Assembly (NCBI GenBank): GCA_022572725.1
Contig: JACZVJ010000017.1
Span: 1 to 38,842 of the forward strand
Length of the DNA stretch: 38,842 nucleotides
Direction of reading: 5' to 3'
Source: Nitrospinota bacterium
GTDB lineage: Bacteria; Nitrospirota; Nitrospiria; Nitrospirales; UBA8639
The notes under the pieces are model-generated. The model ran no database searches and was not told where the DNA came from. It saw only the letters and a list, made by a program, of their open reading frames with translations. A program made the position numbers and the translations under genes. Each line of letters starts with the position of its first letter. Within the stretch, counting starts at the first letter, position 1. Of the stretch, positions 33,865-38,842 are shown in pieces.

Positions 33865-36702
33865 TTAATGGGCTTCGTCCCAACTGCCGGCGTATCCGAT
33901 ATCCACGGTCAGGGGAACGTCGAGTTTCAGGACGGGCAGCGTAGCGGATTCCATCACGCCTTTGACCACCTCTGCCGTGCGGTCCAGCGCGGTGAGTTCC
34001 ACCTCGAACAATAATTCATCGTGCACGGTCAGGAGTAAGTGCGCTGCTTGGGAGAGGCCCTCTCGCTCAAGAGCCCGAGGCACTCGGATCATGGCTCGCT
34101 TAAGAATATCGGCGGCTGAACCTTGAATGGGAGCGTTGATGGCTGACCGCTCGGCAAAGTTGCGTCGTGCGGCGTTTTTATCCTGAATGCCTGGGATGTG
34201 ACAGCGGCGGCCGAAGAGAGTCTGGACATATCCGTGCTGCCGGCAAAACTCCTTGGTCCTTTCCATATACGCTTGAATGCCCGGGTACCGCTCGAAATAC
34301 GCCTTCATATAAGCGGCCGCTTCCTCTATGGTGATGCCAAGCTGCCGACCAAGCCCAAACGCGCTAATCCCGTAGATGATTCCGAAATTGATGGCTTTGG
34401 CCTTGCGTCGTATCAAGGGATCCAGGTCCCCGGCCGGCAAGCCGAACATTTGGCTTGCCGTGAGCGCATGAATGTCCTGCCCGTCGCGGAAGGCCTGCTT
34501 CAGCACGCCGATGTTCGCGATGTGGGCGAGCAGCCGCAACTCGATCTGAGAATAGTCCAGGGAGAGTAATTGATGGCCTGGTTCAGCCACAAAAGCATGA
34601 CGGATTTTACGGCCGTCTTCCGTTCGAATCGGAATGTTCTGCAAGTTGGGATCAGTCGAGGACAGGCGGCCGGTGGAAGCGGCGGCCATGGCGAAGGAAG
34701 TGTGGATTCGTTTCGTTCTGGGATTAATTTGCTCAACTAAAGCATCCGTGTATGTGCTTTTGAGCTTGTCTAGCTGGCGCCAATCCAAGACCTTGGCTGG
34801 CAGCGGGTGGCTTTGCGCGGCTAAGGTTTCCAGCACGTCGGCACCAGTGGCATACGCACCGGACTTGCCTTTCTGGCCACCTTCCAATCTCAGCTCCTCG
34901 AAGAGCACTTCACCAAGCTGTTTAGGCGATCCCACGTTAAACGGATGGCCTGCGAGGCCATGGATTTCTTTTTCAAGGGTGGCGAGCCGTTGGGCAAAGG
35001 TCTCGCTCAACTGCTGAAGCGAGGTGGGGTCCACTTTTATTCCTTCGAGTTCCAACTCGGCTAAAACCGGAATGAGCGGGCGTTCCAAGGTCTCATAGAC
35101 CGTAAGCAAGTGCTCGGTGACAAGCCGTGGCTTGAGCACTTGGTGGAGGCGCAGGGTGACGTCCGCATCTTCCGCGGCGTAGGTCAGCGCTTTGTCGAGG
35201 GGGACTTGGGCAAAGGTGATCTGGGATTTCCCGGTACCGGTCACATCCTTGTATTTAATGGTCGTGTGCCCCAAATGAAGTTCGGCCAACTCGTCCATTC
35301 CATGGCCATGGCTCCCGCCATCCAGCACGTACGACATCAGCATGGTGTCATCGACCGGCGTGACCGAAATCCCGTACCGAGCCAGCACGACCATGTCATA
35401 TTTGATGTTGTGGCCGACCTTCAGCACAGCCGGGTTGGCCAAGAGAGGCTTGAAGATCTCTAGAGCCTGGTCCAGTTGAATCTGTGTGGGAGGCCTCTTC
35501 CCGTTTTGGGTATCGGCCTCACCGCTGGTGCTGCCGAAGTCCAAAGTCCCCGGTCCATGGGGGCTGCAATGGCCAAGGGGGATGTAACAGGCCTGGCCGG
35601 GCTTCACGCACAGGGAAATCCCTACCAGCTCAGCACGGCTCTCATCCAACGAGGTGGTTTCTGTATCCACGGCCACCAAGCCGGCATAGCGGGCGCGGGT
35701 TACCCAATCCTGCAGGAGGGGAAGCGTTTGCACGAGTTCGTATGCAGTTTGGGAAGGGGGTGCTTGGGGAGGTGGGGGAACTCCTTCCACATCAGGCAGG
35801 GACTCACCAGCCGCTGCGAATCGATTTTGGACCTTCGCGACGATTGATTTAAAACCTTGGTCATGAAGAAACTTCAGGAGGACCTGCGGATCTGGGTCCT
35901 TGCGGGCAAGGGTATCAAGGGGGATCTCAAGAGGGACGTCTTCACGAAGCCGCACCAATTCACGAGATAGGCGGGCTTTGTCTGCATATTGAATGAGGTT
36001 TTCCCGCCGTTTGGTCTGTTTAATTTCCGAGGCCCGGGCGAGGAGGGTATCCAGGTCTCCGAACTCCACGATCAATTGGGCGGCGGTCTTGACTCCTATG
36101 CCTGGAACACCCGGCACGTTATCGATGGAATCACCAGCCAAGGCCTGGACATCCACGACCTTGTCCGGGCCCACACCGAACTTCTCTTTCACTTCTTCAG
36201 ACCGGATCCGGCGATTCTTGAGGGCATCGAACATCGTGATGCGGTCGGAAACAAGCTGCATGAGGTCTTTGTCGGAGGACACGATGGTGACTTCTGCCCC
36301 GGCGGCCTCAGCTTGGCGCGCGTAGGTCGCAATCAAGTCGTCGGCTTCATACCCTGGCATTTCGATGCTTTCGACGTTGAAGGCCCGCGTCGCCTCTCGG
36401 ACCAAGGGGAATTGGGGAATCAGCTCGTCTGGAGGTTCGGGGCGATTGGCTTTGTAGTCGGGATCGATCTCGTTGCGGAAAGTTTTACGCGCTGAATCAA
36501 AAATCACGGCGATATGACTGGCATCTGTATCGTCGAGGAGTTTCATCAACATGTTCGTGAACCCAAGGACTGCGTTAATCGGAGTCCCATCGGGGCGGTT
36601 CAGGGCAGGTATGGCGTGAAAGGCTCGGAACAAGAAACTGGACCCGTCTATTAAATAAAAGTGTTTGCCGCTTGTGGAGGGGCTATCTTGGCTGCCAGTC
36701 AT
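33865..36702 (-). CDS. polA: DNA polymerase I
   Basis: 945 residues from ATG 36702, with TAGGGA just upstream; an in-frame start at 36768 would add 22 residues. Repair and Okazaki-fragment polymerase. Three domains: 5'-3' nuclease (YLIDGSSFLFRAFHA, GYEADDLIATYA, VPGVPGIGVKTA), 3'-5' proofreading exonuclease with its acidic residues kept (AVDTETTSLD, VGHNIKYD, YAAEDADVTLRLH), and family A polymerase: motif A LSLDYSQIELRLLA, motif B RRKAKAINFGIIYG, motif C TVHDELLFEV. Phe in motif B at the dideoxy-selectivity position is the common bacterial state. Upstream of xthA in one operon. Confidence 0.97.
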   Translation of the reverse strand: MTGSQDSPSTSGKHFYLIDGSSFLFRAFHAIPALNRPDGTPINAVLGFTNMLMKLLDDTDASHIAVIFDSARKTFRNEIDPDYKANRPEPPDELIPQFPLVREATRAFNVESIEMPGYEADDLIATYARQAEAAGAEVTIVSSDKDLMQLVSDRITMFDALKNRRIRSEEVKEKFGVGPDKVVDVQALAGDSIDNVPGVPGIGVKTAAQLIVEFGDLDTLLARASEIKQTKRRENLIQYADKARLSRELVRLREDVPLEIPLDTLARKDPDPQVLLKFLHDQGFKSIVAKVQNRFAAAGESLPDVEGVPPPPQAPPSQTAYELVQTLPLLQDWVTRARYAGLVAVDTETTSLDESRAELVGISLCVKPGQACYIPLGHCSPHGPGTLDFGSTSGEADTQNGKRPPTQIQLDQALEIFKPLLANPAVLKVGHNIKYDMVVLARYGISVTPVDDTMLMSYVLDGGSHGHGMDELAELHLGHTTIKYKDVTGTGKSQITFAQVPLDKALTYAAEDADVTLRLHQVLKPRLVTEHLLTVYETLERPLIPVLAELELEGIKVDPTSLQQLSETFAQRLATLEKEIHGLAGHPFNVGSPKQLGEVLFEELRLEGGQKGKSGAYATGADVLETLAAQSHPLPAKVLDWRQLDKLKSTYTDALVEQINPRTKRIHTSFAMAAASTGRLSSTDPNLQNIPIRTEDGRKIRHAFVAEPGHQLLSLDYSQIELRLLAHIANIGVLKQAFRDGQDIHALTASQMFGLPAGDLDPLIRRKAKAINFGIIYGISAFGLGRQLGITIEEAAAYMKAYFERYPGIQAYMERTKEFCRQHGYVQTLFGRRCHIPGIQDKNAARRNFAERSAINAPIQGSAADILKRAMIRVPRALEREGLSQAAHLLLTVHDELLFEVELTALDRTAEVVKGVMESATLPVLKLDVPLTVDIGYAGSWDEAH

Positions 36703-36768
36703 GTGGTCCCTAGTGCCTCCAACCCCAAGGTAACCCGAAACAGCCAGCTTGAGGGAGCGCTTGGACAC

Positions 36769-37205
36769 GCCTGGGCACGGTTAAGATGTACCCGGCGGTT
36801 TACAGGGTCCTTACATCGTGGACAAAAATGGGTTACCCGATCCCAGGGTGTAGCACAATCGGGGTTTGCGTGGGAAGGATAGGATCACCATCAACTTTCA
36901 CGTGAGCCAACACACTATCTTTTCTTAATATCTATAGACCCATCTAGAAGAATACGTTTTGGCTTCCTAGGCTTTGGAAAGCCCAGATTGTCACGGTATA
37001 TCGTTGCCCTACGAAATACCGTGGACAGTTCAGATACACCTCACTCGCTTCGACCGTGCAATACCGGGAGATGTAAATTCATAACATATTAAAAGATAAG
37101 AGAAATTTTAATATTACGCAGCTCATCAATCTTGGCATCGAATCTGCTTTATTTATGAGTATGACAAACAAGCCGGGTAATCGAATCTTATCCCAGGAGG
37201 ATCCA
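36769..37205. other. gene-free interval between divergent polA and mlaA-like genes
   Basis: About 0.43 kb; must hold the promoters of both genes. The part after 36940 is notably AT-rich. No clear hexamer pair could be fixed. Confidence 0.35.
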
Positions 37206-38168
37206 ATGCGAAGCATATCACATTCTTTGATCATCCCATTCATGGCCGGGTTGATTCTCTTACCGGGGTTTTCGGTGAATGCCGTCCAGGCCGAAATGGA
37301 GGACCAACCTCCCATCCGAGTGGCTTTGTGGGAGCAGCACGACTCACTGGATCGTCAAATCATTCAGCTTGAATCCAGGATTGCTCAGGCCCAGGGCGAA
37401 GTGGAAACTGAGAAAGACCAGTCCTTAGACGCACCGCTTACCATGGCTCGCCTGTTGCCTGAAGGAGAAACCTTGAAAGAAGAGGAGGCAGAAGTCTCGG
37501 TTCTTGAAGAGATCATGGTCCAAGATACCTACCTGGATCCCTTTGAAGAGGAAAACCTGGAAAAAGTGGAAGACCCTTGGGAAGGGTATAATTCCACCAT
37601 GTTCGCCTTTAACCAGGGGGTCGATCGTTATGTCCTCAAACCCGTGGCGCAGGGGTACCATTGGATCGTGCCCGATCCGGCTGAAGAGGCGATTGGCAAT
37701 GCCTTTCACAACATTGGATTCGTTCCACGCGTGGTGAACAATTTACTGCAAGGAAAGGGTTCGCAGGCAGGGATCGAGTTGGGCCGATTCCTCGTTAATA
37801 GTACATTGGGGATTGCCGGCTTGTTCGATGTGGCCGGGGAGGGATTCGGGCTGGAAGCCCCCGAGGAGGAAGACACAGGGCAGACCCTGGCCGTATATGG
37901 GGTGAATCCGGGACCATACGTGGTATTTCCCTTTTTGCGACCAATGACCGTTCGGGATGGGGTGGGGTATCTCGGGGATCTGGTAATGGACCCGCTGAAT
38001 TATGTTCTTCCCTTTGTAGGCCAGTTGGCCCGGCGTGGGGGTGAAACCGTGAACACCCGCTCTCAGAATTTCGACCGGTTCCAGGGTGTGGAAGAAGGAA
38101 CCTTGGATCTGTACGCCGCAGTCCGCGACGCCTATGTCCAGTCGAGAGCCAAAGCCATCCAGGATTAA
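37206..38168 (+). CDS. MlaA (VacJ)-family protein with long acidic N-terminal region
   Basis: 320 residues from ATG 37206, set by AGGAGG 5 bases upstream. Signal peptide (LIIPFMAGLILLPGFSVNAVQA), then a helical acidic stretch of roughly 95 residues, then the MlaA domain: DPWEGYNSTMFAFNQGVDRYVLKPVAQGY-type start, RVVNNLLQGK, GRFLVNSTLGIAGLFDVA, GQTLAVYGVNPGPYVVFPFLRPMTVRDGVGYLGD and a C-terminal DLYAAVRDAYVQSRA. MlaA removes misplaced phospholipids from the outer leaflet of the outer membrane. MlaA is usually a lipoprotein; no lipobox Cys is present here. No other mla genes in the window. Confidence 0.9.
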   Translation: MRSISHSLIIPFMAGLILLPGFSVNAVQAEMEDQPPIRVALWEQHDSLDRQIIQLESRIAQAQGEVETEKDQSLDAPLTMARLLPEGETLKEEEAEVSVLEEIMVQDTYLDPFEEENLEKVEDPWEGYNSTMFAFNQGVDRYVLKPVAQGYHWIVPDPAEEAIGNAFHNIGFVPRVVNNLLQGKGSQAGIELGRFLVNSTLGIAGLFDVAGEGFGLEAPEEEDTGQTLAVYGVNPGPYVVFPFLRPMTVRDGVGYLGDLVMDPLNYVLPFVGQLARRGGETVNTRSQNFDRFQGVEEGTLDLYAAVRDAYVQSRAKAIQD

Positions 38169-38521
38169 TCGGGAACCATGAGTCCTTTTCCGTTGGGCGG
38201 GTTCATCTTTAATTGATAAAAAAAGGTTCCAGAGTCCTGCATATAACATAGCCAATGCCTCGGTCCCCGATTTCGCAGGAGAGATCAGGGGACCCCAGGC
38301 AAAAAATCATAAACGATTTTCCTCCTATTTAAAGCCGGCTCTAAAGAGCGAATCGCCTTCCTAATTCCTCACCCGTCTCCACCACCCCCGAAATTTAAGA
38401 CTTGTAAGATTTGCCGATGAAAAGCTCGTCACTTCCGTTTTTTGGGATTGGCTAAAAAATCCCCTCGTGATAAAACCTATCTGGAAGGGAGGGCGATTTG
38501 GAAACCTCCCTGCTTCCCTTT
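38169..38521. other. gene-free interval after mlaA-like gene
   Basis: About 0.35 kb with several inverted repeats, including GGGAACC near 38170 with a distant GGTTCC near 38226, and the terminator-like hairpin described separately. No gene recognised. Confidence 0.35.
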
Positions 38522-38528
38522 TTAAAAA
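38485..38528 (+). terminator. possible terminator hairpin
   Basis: GGGAGG (38487-38492) pairs with CCTCCC (38505-38510) across a 12-base loop, followed by TGCTTCCCTTTTT. It lies 320 bases beyond the mlaA-like stop and beside the end of the small minus-strand frame, so which gene it serves is unclear. Confidence 0.3.
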
Positions 38529-38767
38529 TCAATGGCTTCTATTTTTGGGCCACGACTTTTCCAGGTCCAACCAGTCGGGAATAGCAGGCTGACTCGGACG
38601 GTTGTTTCTGGAAATGGGTAATCTTTTAAACAAATAGCCGTGGGGTACTCATGAAAAATCAATTTTTCAAAGGACATGGCTTGGGAAATGATTACATCGC
38701 CCTGGACCCGACCGAATTGGACTTCCGGCTCACTCCGCGATCCATCCGAGCAATCTGCGACCGGCAT
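38522..38767 (-). CDS. possible small protein near window edge, unrecognised
   Basis: 81 residues from ATG 38767; a TAA closes the frame eight codons further upstream. Segments such as SFEKLIFHEYPTAICLKDYPFPETTVRV look protein-like (alternating hydrophobic strands), but no family is recognised and there is no clear ribosome-binding site. It may be the end of a broken gene whose front lies beyond the window. Confidence 0.3.
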   Translation of the reverse strand: MPVADCSDGSRSEPEVQFGRVQGDVIISQAMSFEKLIFHEYPTAICLKDYPFPETTVRVSLLFPTGWTWKSRGPKIEAIDF

Positions 38768-38842
38768 CGGGGAGTGGGCAGTGATGGGATCTTAGCCCTC
38801 ACGCCCTCAAAAAAAGCGGACTTCGGATTGCGGATTTTCAAC

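Noticed and set aside
1-38842. CRISPR arrays, tRNA or rRNA genes, prophage, defence or toxin-antitoxin systems
   Set aside because: No regularly spaced repeats, no cloverleaf or T-loop signature, no rRNA-like stretch and no protein of such systems was recognised on either strand.

Overview
This window is a chromosomal stretch of a free-living Gram-negative-type bacterium. An MlaA-type outer-membrane lipid protein and many exported proteins imply an outer membrane. A Rieske/cytochrome b-c complex, soluble transhydrogenase, the HPF-cold-shock fusion and the overall gene complement most resemble Nitrospira or another Nitrospirota. That assignment is inferred from protein character only. No rRNA, tRNA or other lineage marker is present. 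The density is moderate, with several gene-free stretches of 0.4-1.1 kb, one insertion sequence, at least two small palindromic repeat elements, and several broken genes.

Layout. 1-2.9 kb: a MarR-type regulator divergent from a zinc alcohol dehydrogenase, then one complete IS30-family element with recognisable terminal inverted repeats. 2.9-7.1 kb: a run of mostly exported proteins (Ig-like/carboxypeptidase-regulatory-like, HEAT repeat, GlcG/HbpS, an isoaspartyl methyltransferase with a hydrophobic N-terminus, and a stand-alone Lon-type Ser-Lys protease domain), plus a GYD-domain protein. 7.1-11 kb: an aminoglycoside-phosphotransferase/P-loop kinase fusion, then an HDOD protein translationally coupled to soluble transhydrogenase sthA. 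11-12.1 kb: gene-poor, ending in a palindromic MITE-like element. 12.1-15.2 kb: CBS-domain protein, zinc-ribbon protein, ribosome hibernation factor fused to a cold-shock domain, and an RRM RNA-binding protein with a frameshifted tail. 15.9-17.5 kb: a delta-9-type desaturase and a single-domain response regulator lacking its phospho-acceptor Asp. 18.1-21.4 kb: aldehyde dehydrogenase, VOC metalloprotein and lysine/saccharopine dehydrogenase-like protein, read here as a lysine (aminoadipate) catabolic module. 22.5-29.1 kb: sugar-phosphate genes (rpiA, pgi, a frameshifted histidine phosphatase, a truncated beta-phosphoglucomutase-like HAD gene, tkt). 29.5-33 kb: Rieske protein, cytochrome b fused to cytochrome c, a cupredoxin and a DoxX protein. 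33-36.7 kb: polA and xthA (DNA repair). 37.2-38.2 kb: MlaA family.

How it fits together. rpiA, pgi and tkt cover the non-oxidative pentose phosphate/upper glycolytic interconversions, and sthA balances NADPH and NADH. The Rieske-cyt b/c pair is a compact quinol-oxidising complex, with the cupredoxin just downstream as a plausible soluble acceptor. polA and xthA form a base-excision/gap-filling pair. No CRISPR array, restriction system, toxin-antitoxin pair or prophage was seen. The observations most worth a second look are the VOC enzyme inside the lysine module, the exported Lon-like protease in the envelope cluster, the receiver domain with Asn at the phosphosite, Pgi with Gln in place of the catalytic Glu, and the truncated HAD gene abutting a palindromic repeat.
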